A stretch of 34,310 nucleotides of DNA from assembly GCF_010500955.1 (NCBI RefSeq), contig NZ_QVMJ01000014.1:220428-254737 (forward strand), given 5' to 3'. Origin of the DNA: Bacteroides sp. 519. GTDB lineage: Bacteria > Bacteroidota > Bacteroidia > Bacteroidales > Bacteroidaceae. Below are positions 9,054-18,857 of this stretch, one piece after another. Under the pieces are notes generated by a model. The model was not told the DNA's origin. It searched no databases and saw only the letters and a list, made by a program, of their open reading frames with translations. Positions within the stretch are counted from its first letter, which is position 1, and every line of letters starts with the position of its first letter. Position numbers and translations under genes: made by a program.

Positions 9054-10235
9054 ATGAAAAAAATTCTAATGTTACTGGCTATAGCCGGTTTAACATCTGT
9101 TGCAAGTGCACAGAACACTGTGGGATATGAAGATGGAAATGGAACCAATAAGTACCAAGTGTTTACAAACAAATTTTGGGATAATTGGTTCCTCTCTTTT
9201 GGTGGTGGTGGCGAAATGCTGTTGGGTAATACCGATGTACATGCCGATTTTAAAGATCGTATCAGTCCCACATTCAATGTTGCTGTGGGTAAGTGGTTTA
9301 CTCCCGGGTTAGGTTTGCGTATGCAATACAGTGGTTTCCAAGGACGTGGATATACCCGAGATGCTGGTAATGTGTATGTTGACGGCGGCAGAGAAGCCGA
9401 TGGATTTTACAAACAAAAGTTTAAATACATGAACTTGCATGGCGACATCTTGTTTAACCTGAGCGCTATGTTTGGTGGATACAAAGAACATCGTGTTTAT
9501 GAATTTATTCCTTATTTAGGTGCCGGTTTTAGTTACAACTACACAAAACCTCATGCCAAAGGTTTCACTATTAATGGTGGTGTTATCAACAAATTCCGTC
9601 TTTCAAGTGCATGGGACCTCAATCTTGAAATGAGTATTATGGGTGGCCCTAATAAATTTGATGGCGAACTTGGTGGTAAAGTAGATGCCGATGCTACTGT
9701 TGCAGCATCGATAGGTTTTGCATACAAATTTACCAAACGTGGCTTTGATAAACAAAAAATCCAACCTCAGCTAATTTCTGAAGCCGAATTGAGAAATCTA
9801 CGTAGTAAGATGAACGAAATGGCTGCCGATAATCAGAGTTTACGCAATGAATTGGCAAATGCAACCAAGCCGGTAACTACCATTGTTAAACCTGAGATTG
9901 TAGATCCTGATGTGGCTCCACGTTCGGCATTCTTTAAAATTGGTTCTTCGAAACTTGATCCTACCGAGCTGATTAATCTTGGTTTTATTGCCGATCAGAT
10001 GAAGGAATATCCAAACATGAAGTTTGCAGTGAAAGGTTATGCCGACTCGGCTACGGGTAGCGCAGCAACTAACCAACGCTTAAGCCAACAACGTGCTAAT
10101 TCAGTTGTCGACGAGTTAGTTAACAGACATGGCATTGAACGAAGCCGATTTGTTACTATTGAAGGTATGGGTGGCGTTTCTAAATTTGAAAAACCATATC
10201 TAAACCGTATGGCGTTGATTGAAATGGTGAAATAG
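9054..10235 (+). CDS. OmpA-family outer-membrane protein
   Basis: A 393-residue protein with a clear signal peptide (MKKILMLLAIAGLTSVASAQ, cleavage near residue 20). Residues about 20-235 alternate glycine and aromatic residues as in an eight-strand outer-membrane barrel (FTNKFWDNWFLSFGGG, YLGAGFSYNY, ASIGFAYKFTKRGFD). Residues about 244-272 form a short heptad-like linker (LRSKMNEMAADNQSLRNELA). Residues about 285-393 are an OmpA-like peptidoglycan-binding domain (SAFFKIGSSKLDPTELINLG, FAVKGYADSATGSAATNQRL, SQQRANSVVDELVNRHGIE). It likely links the outer membrane to the wall. It stands alone: 136 bases separate it from the sulfatase, with a degenerate -7 box (TATATCTG, 8993-9000). A palindromic repeat begins immediately after its stop codon. 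Confidence 0.93.
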   Translation: MKKILMLLAIAGLTSVASAQNTVGYEDGNGTNKYQVFTNKFWDNWFLSFGGGGEMLLGNTDVHADFKDRISPTFNVAVGKWFTPGLGLRMQYSGFQGRGYTRDAGNVYVDGGREADGFYKQKFKYMNLHGDILFNLSAMFGGYKEHRVYEFIPYLGAGFSYNYTKPHAKGFTINGGVINKFRLSSAWDLNLEMSIMGGPNKFDGELGGKVDADATVAASIGFAYKFTKRGFDKQKIQPQLISEAELRNLRSKMNEMAADNQSLRNELANATKPVTTIVKPEIVDPDVAPRSAFFKIGSSKLDPTELINLGFIADQMKEYPNMKFAVKGYADSATGSAATNQRLSQQRANSVVDELVNRHGIERSRFVTIEGMGGVSKFEKPYLNRMALIEMVK

Positions 10236-10360
10236 GCGTAAAAGCGCGAAAGCGTGAAAGAAGAAAGGCGCAAAGGAGCGAATGGAAAAGAACTTTCCTT
10301 TCACGCCTTTGCGCCTTTCTCTTTTTACGCTTTTCTTCTTTCGTGCCTTCACGCTTTCAC
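10236..10360. repeat. imperfect palindrome of GCG/AAAG units directly after the OmpA-family gene
   Basis: The left arm repeats GCGTAAAAGCGCGAAAGCG and AAGGCGCAAAGG units. The right arm carries their complements (CCTTTGCGCCTTTC, TTTTTACGC, CTTTCGTGCC). It starts at the base after the TAG of the preceding gene. Together with 10361-10544 it makes a 309-base stretch without a gene. Confidence 0.7.
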
Positions 10361-10374
10361 ATCTCATGGCTACA

Positions 10375-10402
10375 AATAAAAAAGGGAAGTCTCACGACTT
10401 CC
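10375..10402 (-). terminator. rho-independent terminator for the nuclease-helicase gene
   Basis: Read on the minus strand, GGAAGTC-GTGA-GACTTCC is a perfect 7-bp stem (10385-10402) followed by CTTTTTT. It lies about 140 bases beyond the helicase stop codon at 10545. On the plus strand the stem has no good T-run. Confidence 0.7.
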
Positions 10403-10410
10403 ACATTTCT

Positions 10411-10475
10411 TCTAACCTTAAATCTAAATCTCTATGAAAAAAACGTGCGACAAATATACTCATTTTTCCCAATAA
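10411..10475 (+). other. possible short leader ORF or small RNA block
   Basis: Just after the hairpin the plus strand reads TCTAACCTTAAATCTAAATC and then a 13-codon frame, ATG at 10434 to TAA at 10475 (MKKTCDKYTHFSQ). I have an impression that a similar hairpin, AACCTTAAATCTAAATCT and ATGAAAAAAA arrangement recurs in Bacteroidales genomes, but cannot confirm it here. No promoter box was found. It could be a leader, a small RNA or chance. Confidence 0.25.
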
Positions 10476-10544
10476 AGAAAGTTAATTCATAAGATTAAGA
10501 TGCTTTTCTACATAAATATTATGCTATATCCTATAAAAAGTGCA

Positions 10545-13500
10545 TTATTCTTGCAATTTTATTAAATTTGAGTAGATAGAATTCTGGTTTAGCAACTCGC
10601 GAACTCCAAGAATATACATTTGTTTTCTTGCTCTTGTTAATGCAACATTGAGTTTTCTATCTATTAAACATCCATCGTCTTCAATTACATTCGACAAGAG
10701 TCGCAATTGATGCGAGTAGTTTATGCAAAACGAATATATAATAACATCGCGTTCGCTTCCCTGAAACCTCTCTACCGTATCAACCATTATATTATTCAGG
10801 CAATCAATTCCGAAACGAGAGATTTCTTTTTTTATCAAGGCTATCTGGCTACGGTAAGGAGTAATAACACCTATGGTTTGATGCGGATTAAATGCTACTG
10901 TTTTCTCGTAAATTAATGCAACCAGTTTTGCAGCCAGCCTGGCCTCACAATAATTTGTTTTACCCGAACATTGGTGCTTTTCTTGCTCCGATGGAATAAA
11001 AAACATCCGTGAGGTTATTCGGATAGCATTCTCTATATCCGGTTCGGGTTCGGTAGTATCTTGTTGATGCGGTAAGCCCAATGCCTGAAGCTTACCATTG
11101 TAAAACGCATTGTTAGCAAAGTGGGCCACAGCCGGATGCATTCTCCCCTGTTTAGAAAGCATATCAACCGAACGGGTAAATACCTCTTCATTATTCATTA
11201 GTTTCAACGAACGGTACAGACGCTCAAAAAGTGAATCCTTAAGATTAGTTATGCCAATAGCCCGGAGGTTCTCTTCGTAAATCTCGGTTTGTTCGGGCGA
11301 TTGAAGTACCACAGCCGGCAGTTGCTTATGGTCGCCTATCAAGATAAACTTTCCAATTGCATTTTTACCTGAGTTATCGCTGGCTGATAATATACCTAAT
11401 AGTTGAGGCTCAAGAATCTGGGTAGCCTCATCTATAATGGCTATATCGAATGTTTTGAGTTTAAAAAGCTCAGGCTTATTTGAAAGTGTAGCAACAGTTC
11501 CCACAAAGATGCGGCATTGTGAAATTTTATTGCGTACATCGTTTCTGCGTTTGCATCCTACTAATATGTTTTCTAATAGGTAAGGACGATAAGACACATC
11601 GCAAGACAGCTCGCTCCCCACTCTGATAAAATTAACCTGTGGACGAATAGAGGTCAGTGATTTGCAAATTTCATCGACAGCCCTGTTGGTATAGGCCAAC
11701 AATAATATCTGTGTATCCGGATTTTCGTGAAACGTTTCTACCATCCGTCTCAATGCCTGCGATGTTTTTCCGGTGCCGGGAGGACCAATAAGCAGAAAAT
11801 AATCTCTGGCTGCAAAAGCTTTAAGTGCAATTCGTTGAAAATCATCTTCGGCATGCATTATTTTATCGTCCAGAGTCGTGTTGAATTCGGGTTGCCGCAA
11901 TCCCAATAAAAGTTCCCGCCGACTTCGATTAGCCGAAATAAAAGTAGCCAACCCAGCAAACATATTTCTGAAAGTAGTATCCATTGAATCGTGTTCAACA
12001 GCATACAGGCTATCGGCCGGCAATACCGATGTATTATGTTGAGTTGCTCTTAGCCGGATAGCAATTTCTTTATCGGTAAGATATTCAATATTACCTTTAA
12101 ATACCATGCGGTTAGTGGCATTGTCGTTGCTGGTGTTGCGCTCGTACAAAACAACGGCATCACCTTCGCGAAAGTTTGGTAAGGCACCCGGAAAATCGTT
12201 ATCGAACTGTGTATCCGGAACGTTTCTCGAAAAAATAACGTGTGCCTTATGCTCATCTGTGGCATGGTTCTCTTGGATTGTTAAGTCGTACAGGATTTCG
12301 CCGGATTCGCATTTCTCCATAAAAGTAGACAGCCATAAGGATGCAGCTCCTGTACGTCCGTTGTAATCTGTACTTCCTGTTTTGGCTGTATATTGTTCTT
12401 TTATAATAAAGTTGTACAGGGTAAGGAAATATACCTTCTCTATGGGTGATAGCTTTTCTATTTTCTGATATATCCGGTCTATAGAGGGGCGAAGGTATGT
12501 TTCCCAAAAATGGCCTTTCAAACCTCTTTGGTTTAGCACTCCGGCATCTATCTCCTTTAACCGGTTCTGGGTATAATAGATGTTATTTCTGAATTGGATA
12601 GAATATTCGTCGGCTACAATCTTGTTACGCAGATTGATGGCTCTTCGCACCATTGCCCAGGACGAACGGGCAGGATACAGCATTGGATAACGTGTATAAA
12701 AAAGATACGCATTTACCTCCTGATGCTTTTTCCCCAAAGTATATTGTAATATTGCCTGATACAACAACATCTGCACCTTATGGTTTTCTTTGGGAACTAC
12801 TTTGCCTTGAATGGCGTATTCATCTCCTTTCCCCGATTTCATTTCGATGATAGAAGATGCATCGCGTTGCATATAGTCCAGCCGCCCCTGTAAGCCCAAC
12901 GCTTCGCATACATACGAAGGCTCAAGTACAGCATCGCTCTTATCCAGGTTATAACCTACCATGCGAAAAGTATTCTGAACCGTTTCGCGGATATGCTCAA
13001 AGTGCATCTTGCAACTATTGAAAAACTCTTTCTCTTTTTCCGGATCGTACAAATCAGTACACGATGCTAATTCAAGCGAATGGCGGCGGAAGACTTTTTG
13101 CATACATTGCCCGTAATCTACTTCGCCGTTGGCATATATCCACTCATCGAGGAAAAGGTTGGCAATGTTACCCAGTAAAAGTGGTTGTGTGTTTTCGGGT
13201 AGTTGTAACTTATTAAGCTGATAGTTAGCCGGATGGTTGCCGTAATCTTTGTAACATTCGGCCAGCGAACTGATATCCAACAGGTAATCCGGTTCAAGCA
13301 CAATAAAGCTAGGTGTTAATATACCGTTTTCATCTTCGGTTACATCCAGTAAGTTTAACCGGGCAAATCTCCATAACATTTCGCATGTTTCGGCAAATTC
13401 GTCATTTATCTGCGAGATGTTATAACGTACACGTAAATAATCATCGGATATGGCATCGAGTGGGGTTACATACAGGTAACTTTCATCGGCATACTGAAAA

Positions 13501-13934
13501 CTTACCCGCATCCGGTCTATATGTTTAACACCCGGCGAAGCAACCAGATAGGTTGCATCGGCTCTAGGCAAAAGTTTATATAAAGTAACAGGTATGTTTT
13601 CTTCGTAAATTTTGCGCACAAAGAAAGAGATGGTTTTAATATCTCTCATCAGTTTCTCTACTTCCGGTTCGGCCTGCCGGTTTAGTATGGCGTTCGAAGT
13701 AAGCCGAAAAGTGTGTAACCGGTTCTGCTCAACATTGCTCAATCCCAATTTAATTGCAACAAAGTTCAACCGGGCAGATAAATCGGTTATTTGTAGGCTC
13801 TCATTTTCCATCTGATCCTTGCATATCCTCTCCAATAAATCGCGAAGTTGTTTGTAACGTGTTGAAAGAGAGATATCTTCTGCCTGGCAGAGATAAAGTA
13901 ACATGTCAAAATAATCGGCTGCCTCGTTCTTCAT
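10545..13934 (-). CDS. Dna2-like fused PD-(D/E)XK nuclease and superfamily 1 helicase
   Basis: A 1129-residue protein. Residues about 340-395 carry a Cas4/RecB-type nuclease core: D353 (GLQGRLDYM), E364-M-K366 (SIIEMKSGKG) and the Q388/Y392 motif (KVQMLLYQAIL). Residues about 690-1120 form a UPF1/Dna2-type SF1 helicase: Walker A GPPGTGKT (717-724), DEAT (835-838), GDHKQLP (867-873), RFQGSERDVIIYSF and the motif VI stretch VALTRARKQMYILG near the C-terminus. The nuclease-before-helicase order is that of Dna2-type enzymes used in DNA end processing. The cysteines that bind Fe-S in Dna2/Cas4 are not arranged as expected after the nuclease core, so a cluster is doubtful. Residues 1-335 match nothing I recognise. 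The ATG at 13934 is supported by the adjacent TAAATTTG box. It is divergent from a membrane-protein gene. A repair role is most likely; a defence role is possible. Confidence 0.88.
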   Translation of the reverse strand: MKNEAADYFDMLLYLCQAEDISLSTRYKQLRDLLERICKDQMENESLQITDLSARLNFVAIKLGLSNVEQNRLHTFRLTSNAILNRQAEPEVEKLMRDIKTISFFVRKIYEENIPVTLYKLLPRADATYLVASPGVKHIDRMRVSFQYADESYLYVTPLDAISDDYLRVRYNISQINDEFAETCEMLWRFARLNLLDVTEDENGILTPSFIVLEPDYLLDISSLAECYKDYGNHPANYQLNKLQLPENTQPLLLGNIANLFLDEWIYANGEVDYGQCMQKVFRRHSLELASCTDLYDPEKEKEFFNSCKMHFEHIRETVQNTFRMVGYNLDKSDAVLEPSYVCEALGLQGRLDYMQRDASSIIEMKSGKGDEYAIQGKVVPKENHKVQMLLYQAILQYTLGKKHQEVNAYLFYTRYPMLYPARSSWAMVRRAINLRNKIVADEYSIQFRNNIYYTQNRLKEIDAGVLNQRGLKGHFWETYLRPSIDRIYQKIEKLSPIEKVYFLTLYNFIIKEQYTAKTGSTDYNGRTGAASLWLSTFMEKCESGEILYDLTIQENHATDEHKAHVIFSRNVPDTQFDNDFPGALPNFREGDAVVLYERNTSNDNATNRMVFKGNIEYLTDKEIAIRLRATQHNTSVLPADSLYAVEHDSMDTTFRNMFAGLATFISANRSRRELLLGLRQPEFNTTLDDKIMHAEDDFQRIALKAFAARDYFLLIGPPGTGKTSQALRRMVETFHENPDTQILLLAYTNRAVDEICKSLTSIRPQVNFIRVGSELSCDVSYRPYLLENILVGCKRRNDVRNKISQCRIFVGTVATLSNKPELFKLKTFDIAIIDEATQILEPQLLGILSASDNSGKNAIGKFILIGDHKQLPAVVLQSPEQTEIYEENLRAIGITNLKDSLFERLYRSLKLMNNEEVFTRSVDMLSKQGRMHPAVAHFANNAFYNGKLQALGLPHQQDTTEPEPDIENAIRITSRMFFIPSEQEKHQCSGKTNYCEARLAAKLVALIYEKTVAFNPHQTIGVITPYRSQIALIKKEISRFGIDCLNNIMVDTVERFQGSERDVIIYSFCINYSHQLRLLSNVIEDDGCLIDRKLNVALTRARKQMYILGVRELLNQNSIYSNLIKLQE

Positions 13935-13938
13935 GTGG

Positions 13939-13946
13939 CAAATTTA
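13939..13946 (-). promoter_or_regulatory. -7 box of the nuclease-helicase promoter
   Basis: On the minus strand TAAATTTG fully matches TAnnTTTG and ends four bases before the ATG at 13934, with a TTG about 20 bases upstream of the box. Transcription would start at or inside the start codon. Confidence 0.5.
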
Positions 13947-13949
13947 CAT

Positions 13950-13957
13950 TATTTTTG
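13950..13957 (+). promoter_or_regulatory. -7 box of the divergent membrane-protein gene
   Basis: TATTTTTG matches TAnnTTTG and lies about 27 bases before the ATG at 13985. No clear -33 TTTG is present. Three bases separate it from the oppositely oriented box at 13939-13946, so the two promoters overlap. Confidence 0.4.
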
Positions 13958-13984
13958 CATCTTGAACAACATTACAAAACACTG

Positions 13985-14776
13985 ATGATAACTACTTTTT
14001 TATCCGAATTTACAAAATACTGGGATACCCTTTGCGAATTCATTAATCCGTATACCGTTTTAATCTGGGGCGTAGTAGGCGCAGTTATAGCCTTTATTGT
14101 AGCTCTTATCTTTACCATCAAGCTACGTAAAAAGATTTTAGTACCCCGAAAATATGTAATTCTTAAAGTTCTATCGTACTGCTACATGGCCTTTTTTCCC
14201 CTTTTTATTGGGTTTTATGCTTTTCAATGGTCGGCTTTGCACAATTGTGAACGTCAGGTAGTTAAGAATATCCCCAAGTATCTGGGCGAATCAAACCATC
14301 TTTTCAACAAATATGTAAAAACTGAAGCGATAAAAATCATTGGCGAAGAAACAATGAATTCCAGCGGAAACGAACTTTTAAACAAAGCGGTGAGCGGTAT
14401 TCAGTCTGTATCGAAATCTTTATTTAAGAGTACAGCAAACGAGCAATTGGTATCTGAAAAGACAGGAATAAGCGATGCTGCTTTTTCTTATATATCATCT
14501 GTATTGGTTGAAACTGGTTTTGTGCGGAAGTATGTTGTGGGCGAAATAAAAAAGAAAGTGGGTGATGTTTTGCTTATGGATAAGAAACTTACAGATGAGT
14601 TTTTCGACACCGAAATAACTAAAATAATGGACACCGGTATTCTGAATACCGTTGTAGAGAAACATGTAAAAAACATCACAGGAAGCTTCAAAATGAATGT
14701 TCTCCTAATGTTTTTATTGATTATGGCTATCCTTGTAATAGAGATTATTATTGCTAACAGAGTGCATAAACCTTAA
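13985..14776 (+). CDS. hypothetical membrane protein with three transmembrane segments
   Basis: I do not recognise a family. The ATG at 13985 is chosen over an upstream in-frame ATG at 13754, because the longer version reads antisense through the helicase gene and has no promoter. The protein is 263 residues. Hydrophobic helices lie near residues 24-46 (VLIWGVVGAVIAFIVALIFT), 58-78 (LSYCYMAFFPLFIGFYAF) and 237-255 (MNVLLMFLLIMAILVIEIII). Between them is a 150-residue hydrophilic, helix-rich loop rich in Lys, Glu and Ser (ELLNKAVSGIQSVSKSLFKS). It is transcribed divergently from the nuclease-helicase from overlapping promoters, so the two may be co-regulated; no functional link is shown. Confidence 0.75.
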   Translation: MITTFLSEFTKYWDTLCEFINPYTVLIWGVVGAVIAFIVALIFTIKLRKKILVPRKYVILKVLSYCYMAFFPLFIGFYAFQWSALHNCERQVVKNIPKYLGESNHLFNKYVKTEAIKIIGEETMNSSGNELLNKAVSGIQSVSKSLFKSTANEQLVSEKTGISDAAFSYISSVLVETGFVRKYVVGEIKKKVGDVLLMDKKLTDEFFDTEITKIMDTGILNTVVEKHVKNITGSFKMNVLLMFLLIMAILVIEIIIANRVHKP

Positions 14777-14785
14777 CTTTTTGCG

Positions 14786-14793
14786 TATCTTTG
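14786..14793 (+). promoter_or_regulatory. -7 box for the lipoprotein/beta-barrel pair
   Basis: TATCTTTG is a full TAnnTTTG match, 22 bases before the ATG at 14816. No convincing -33 box is seen. Confidence 0.5.
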
Positions 14794-14815
14794 CACCGCA
14801 AAAAACTTAAGACCA

Positions 14816-15970
14816 ATGACATATTGTAAAAAAATGATGGTTGCAACCATCACCGCATTATGCTTTGTATTTGTATCGTGTATTCAATCGGAAGCACCAA
14901 ATGCCGAAGCAGATATTATATCTTGTATAGTTACACCCGAAGAAATTCTCCTTGGTAATCCTCAAATTAGTAATGATAGAATTGTATTGAGAATAACCTC
15001 TGCTACCGACCCCAGAGAATTAACCAGATTGGCTATTGATTTCATTCTTACTCCAGGTGCTACAATTGATCCTCCTAGTGGAACTATTCGTGATTTTACA
15101 GAACCACAAACCTATAAAGTAACCTCCGAAGATAAAAAATGGACAAAAACATATACGGTAAGTTGTATGACTGAAAACATGCTTACTTTATATAGTTTTG
15201 AAAATTATAGAATTATACAAAAAGTAGATGCGAAGGGGAATTTAATTGATGCATACCATGAATTCTATGAAATTGCAGAAAACGGAGAAGAACAAAATAT
15301 CTGGAATAGTGGAAACCCTGGATTCAAAATGATTGCTGGCAATAAAGGACCCAGCGAGTACCCTACCAGTGTTAGCGAAGACGGGTTATTGGGTAAATGT
15401 GCAAAACTGGTAACTTGTGATACTGGTGTTTTGGGTGCTATGTTTAAATCACCACTGGCAGCTGGTAACTTATTTATCGGATCGTTTATTACCAATATTG
15501 GTAATACTTTAAAATCTACTCACTTTGGTGAGAAGTTTAATTACACACCTATTGCTATTAGGGGGTATTATAAATATCAGTCGGGTGAGGTATATAAACA
15601 ATATAATAAAGAAACAAACAAAAGTACTATAGTACCAGACAAAAAAGATGAACTTGATATTTATGGTATTTTGTTTGAGACCGATGATAAGGTTAAATAT
15701 TTAGATGGCACACATAACTTTGAACATCCTAACTTGGTTTCAATAGCCCGTATAGCAGAGGAAAACAGGAAAGAAACTAACGAGTGGACTTACTTCTATA
15801 TCCCATTTGAGATGCTGCCAGGAAAAGAGATTGATCCGGAAAAATTGGAAGCAGGTAAATACAGTGTGTCTATTGTATTTTCATCCAGCATTAATGGCGC
15901 ATATTTTAGCGGATCAATAGGCAGTACTTTGTTTGTTGATGAAGTAGAATTAATATATGACAATAAATAA
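14816..15970 (+). CDS. PCMD-type (putative carbohydrate metabolism domain) lipoprotein
   Basis: A 384-residue lipoprotein with lipobox FVSC (Cys22) after MTYCKKMMVATITALCFVFV. Residues about 25-118 read like an Ig-like N-terminal module (ADIISCIVTPEEILLGNPQI, then PPSGTIRDFTEPQTYKVTSE and TKTYTVSC). Residues about 122-384 have the pattern of the PCMD family, which adopts a carbohydrate-binding-like beta-sandwich (YSFENYRI, YEIAENGEEQNIWNSGNPGF, YPTSVSEDGLLGKCAKLVT, ending with FSGSIGSTLFVDEVELIYD). Members are surface lipoproteins of Bacteroidetes with unproven function; glycan binding is an inference. The beta-barrel gene begins 16 bases downstream, so the two are probably one operon ending at the terminator at 16760-16790. 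The Lys/Asn-rich, low-GC codon use resembles its partner. The family call is moderate; the lipoprotein call is firm. Confidence 0.65.
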   Translation: MTYCKKMMVATITALCFVFVSCIQSEAPNAEADIISCIVTPEEILLGNPQISNDRIVLRITSATDPRELTRLAIDFILTPGATIDPPSGTIRDFTEPQTYKVTSEDKKWTKTYTVSCMTENMLTLYSFENYRIIQKVDAKGNLIDAYHEFYEIAENGEEQNIWNSGNPGFKMIAGNKGPSEYPTSVSEDGLLGKCAKLVTCDTGVLGAMFKSPLAAGNLFIGSFITNIGNTLKSTHFGEKFNYTPIAIRGYYKYQSGEVYKQYNKETNKSTIVPDKKDELDIYGILFETDDKVKYLDGTHNFEHPNLVSIARIAEENRKETNEWTYFYIPFEMLPGKEIDPEKLEAGKYSVSIVFSSSINGAYFSGSIGSTLFVDEVELIYDNK

Positions 15971-15986
15971 GTTAACATAGAACGCA

Positions 15987-16760
15987 ATGAAAACCAAATA
16001 TATATTTCTGCTTATTGGATTATTCTCTTTTCTGCCTTCACAAGCACAGAAAGAAACCACTAAAGGAATTGAATGGTCGGCCGCCCGTGGCCTTGAATAC
16101 AGTGTAAAAGCTGGTTTTAATATTGGGGGTACAGCACCTATACCTCTTCCTGAAGAAATACGTGCAATAAAAAGTTATAGCCCACAATTGGCATTATCAA
16201 TAGAAGGTGCTGTTACAAAGTGGATCAATGCAGATTGGGGAATACAAACAGGTGTTCGGTTGGAAACCAAATCAATGTCGACCAACGCCCGGGTAAAGAA
16301 CTACAGTATTGAGCTTTCTGTTGCCGGAGAACCTCCTTTAGTTGGTAGGTGGACCGGGAACGTTAAAACAGATGTAAATAACACCTATTTAACTATTCCT
16401 TTGTTGGCTAAATATAAATTAGCTTCACGTTGGGAGTTACAAGGAGGAGCATTCTTCTCTTATTTGTTAGATGGCGATTTCTCCGGGCATGTTTACAATG
16501 GTTATTTACGTGATGGTGATCCTACTGGCACAAAAGTGGAATTCACAGGTGATGATACCGCAACCTATGAATTTTCGGACGACTTAAGAAAATTTCAGTG
16601 GGGTGCGCAAGTTGGTGCAGATTGGAAAGCGTTTAAGCATTTAACTGTTAATGCTAATCTTACATGGGGATTCAGAGACATATTCAAAAGCAATTTTAAA
16701 ACAATTACTTTTGCTATGTATCCAATATATTTGAATGTGGGGTTTGGGTATGTGTTTTAA
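15987..16760 (+). CDS. outer-membrane beta-barrel protein (PorT/OMP_b-brl-like)
   Basis: A 257-residue protein with a signal peptide MKTKYIFLLIGLFSFLPSQA and cleavage near residue 21. The rest alternates short amphipathic strands with turns (YSVKAGFNIGGTAPI, WGIQTGVRLETKSMS, TYLTIPLLAKYKLASRWELQ, GGAFFSYLLDGDF, FQWGAQVGADWKAF) and ends with an aromatic residue (LNVGFGYVF). This is typical of small outer-membrane barrels of the OMP_b-brl_2 type. The strand TIPLLAKYKL is a frequent mark of that family. It follows the PCMD-type lipoprotein after 16 bases, which suggests the barrel and lipoprotein act together at the outer membrane. The stop codon is embedded in the terminator stem. Confidence 0.8.
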   Translation: MKTKYIFLLIGLFSFLPSQAQKETTKGIEWSAARGLEYSVKAGFNIGGTAPIPLPEEIRAIKSYSPQLALSIEGAVTKWINADWGIQTGVRLETKSMSTNARVKNYSIELSVAGEPPLVGRWTGNVKTDVNNTYLTIPLLAKYKLASRWELQGGAFFSYLLDGDFSGHVYNGYLRDGDPTGTKVEFTGDDTATYEFSDDLRKFQWGAQVGADWKAFKHLTVNANLTWGFRDIFKSNFKTITFAMYPIYLNVGFGYVF

Positions 16761-16790
16761 TGAGGGGCATCCCCCTCATCCCCTTTTTTT
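16760..16790 (+). terminator. rho-independent terminator between convergent genes
   Basis: ATGAGGGG-CATC-CCCCTCAT is a perfect 8-bp stem (16760-16779) followed by CCCC and seven Ts (16784-16790). The stem takes in the last base of the barrel gene's TAA, and the T-run overlaps the stop codon of the convergent Uma2 gene. Confidence 0.85.
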
Positions 16791-17382
16791 AGTCTTCAAA
16801 AATTTCTTCTAAACTCAGGTTTAATCCGGGTAAGGTTTGAACAGGAACTTCGCCTCCTTCCTCCTGAAGATAGTTTGTTCCCTCATCGTATTTGCCGTTT
16901 TCCTGCAGAATGAAAACGCTTACCCCTTTCTCCTTAGGCGATATTACCCAATATTCTTTTACACCAGCGGCTTCGTAAATATTGAATTTATCATTTAAGT
17001 CGTACTTCTGTGTAGAAAAGGAAAGGATTTCTACTATCATATCCGGGGCACCGAGACAACCACGTTCATCTAATTTCGATTCATCACAAACAATACATAT
17101 ATCGGGCTGAACAACAGTGTGTATTTTATCGTTGGCAGTTTCTTTGTCCTTAGGCAAACGCACATCGAATGGGGCAGCGAAAGTCTGACATTTCCCTTTG
17201 TTCTTTTTTATATGATAAACAAAGGAAGTGAGTATGTTACGTGAGATTTTTGCATGTTTCAATGTTGGTGCCGGCGATATTAAATGTACAAGTCCGTTGA
17301 GCAGCTCCCGCTTTTTGTTATCCAACCAAGTGAGATAGTCGGCATAAGTGTAATGCTTCTTTTTATCCAAAATAATTTCCAT
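16789..17382 (-). CDS. Uma2-family (DUF820) PD-(D/E)XK protein
   Basis: A 197-residue protein starting at the ATG at 17382. A longer frame runs to 17583 but would read through the enolase terminator and has no promoter, while a TATATTTG box sits 27 bases before 17382. Family features are the N-terminal YTYADYLTW and ELLNGLVHLISPAPTLKHA (in place of the usual ...G-x-...-M-SPsp-H), QPDICIVCDESKLDERG (D94), APDMIVEILSFSTQKYDLND (E118) and YEAAGVKEYWVISP. This is the restriction-endonuclease-like core of Uma2/DUF820 proteins. They are abundant in cyanobacteria and are scattered as singletons in other phyla, including Bacteroidetes. Catalysis is not established for most members. It lies alone between a terminator on each side, which fits an independently acquired gene. 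Confidence 0.85.
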   Translation of the reverse strand: MEIILDKKKHYTYADYLTWLDNKKRELLNGLVHLISPAPTLKHAKISRNILTSFVYHIKKNKGKCQTFAAPFDVRLPKDKETANDKIHTVVQPDICIVCDESKLDERGCLGAPDMIVEILSFSTQKYDLNDKFNIYEAAGVKEYWVISPKEKGVSVFILQENGKYDEGTNYLQEEGGEVPVQTLPGLNLSLEEIFED

Positions 17383-17409
17383 AACTATTTGTTCTATGAT
17401 TGCTGAATA

Positions 17410-17417
17410 CAAATATA
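17410..17417 (-). promoter_or_regulatory. -7 box of the Uma2 gene
   Basis: On the minus strand TATATTTG matches TAnnTTTG, with a TTG about 20 bases upstream of it. The ATG at 17382 lies 27 bases downstream, which supports that start. Confidence 0.55.
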
Positions 17418-17472
17418 GGGTATTATTGCAAGAATTGCAATTCTTCTCCGAACCATGCAAGGTATTATACAC

Positions 17473-17504
17473 AAAAAGGCCGTCCGAAACCAGACGACCT
17501 TTTA
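17473..17504 (-). terminator. rho-independent terminator of enolase
   Basis: Read on the minus strand, AAAAGGTCGTC and GACGGCCTTTT pair through eleven positions (one G-U) around TGGTTTCG, and end in a T-run. It begins about 27 bases beyond the enolase stop codon. Confidence 0.9.
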
Positions 17505-17530
17505 TTATTATTATTAAGTAAAAGTACTTC

Positions 17531-18823
<1,293 letters not shown>

Positions 18824-18857
18824 TTAAGTAAATTAATTGTTTCTCTGAAATTTGTTG

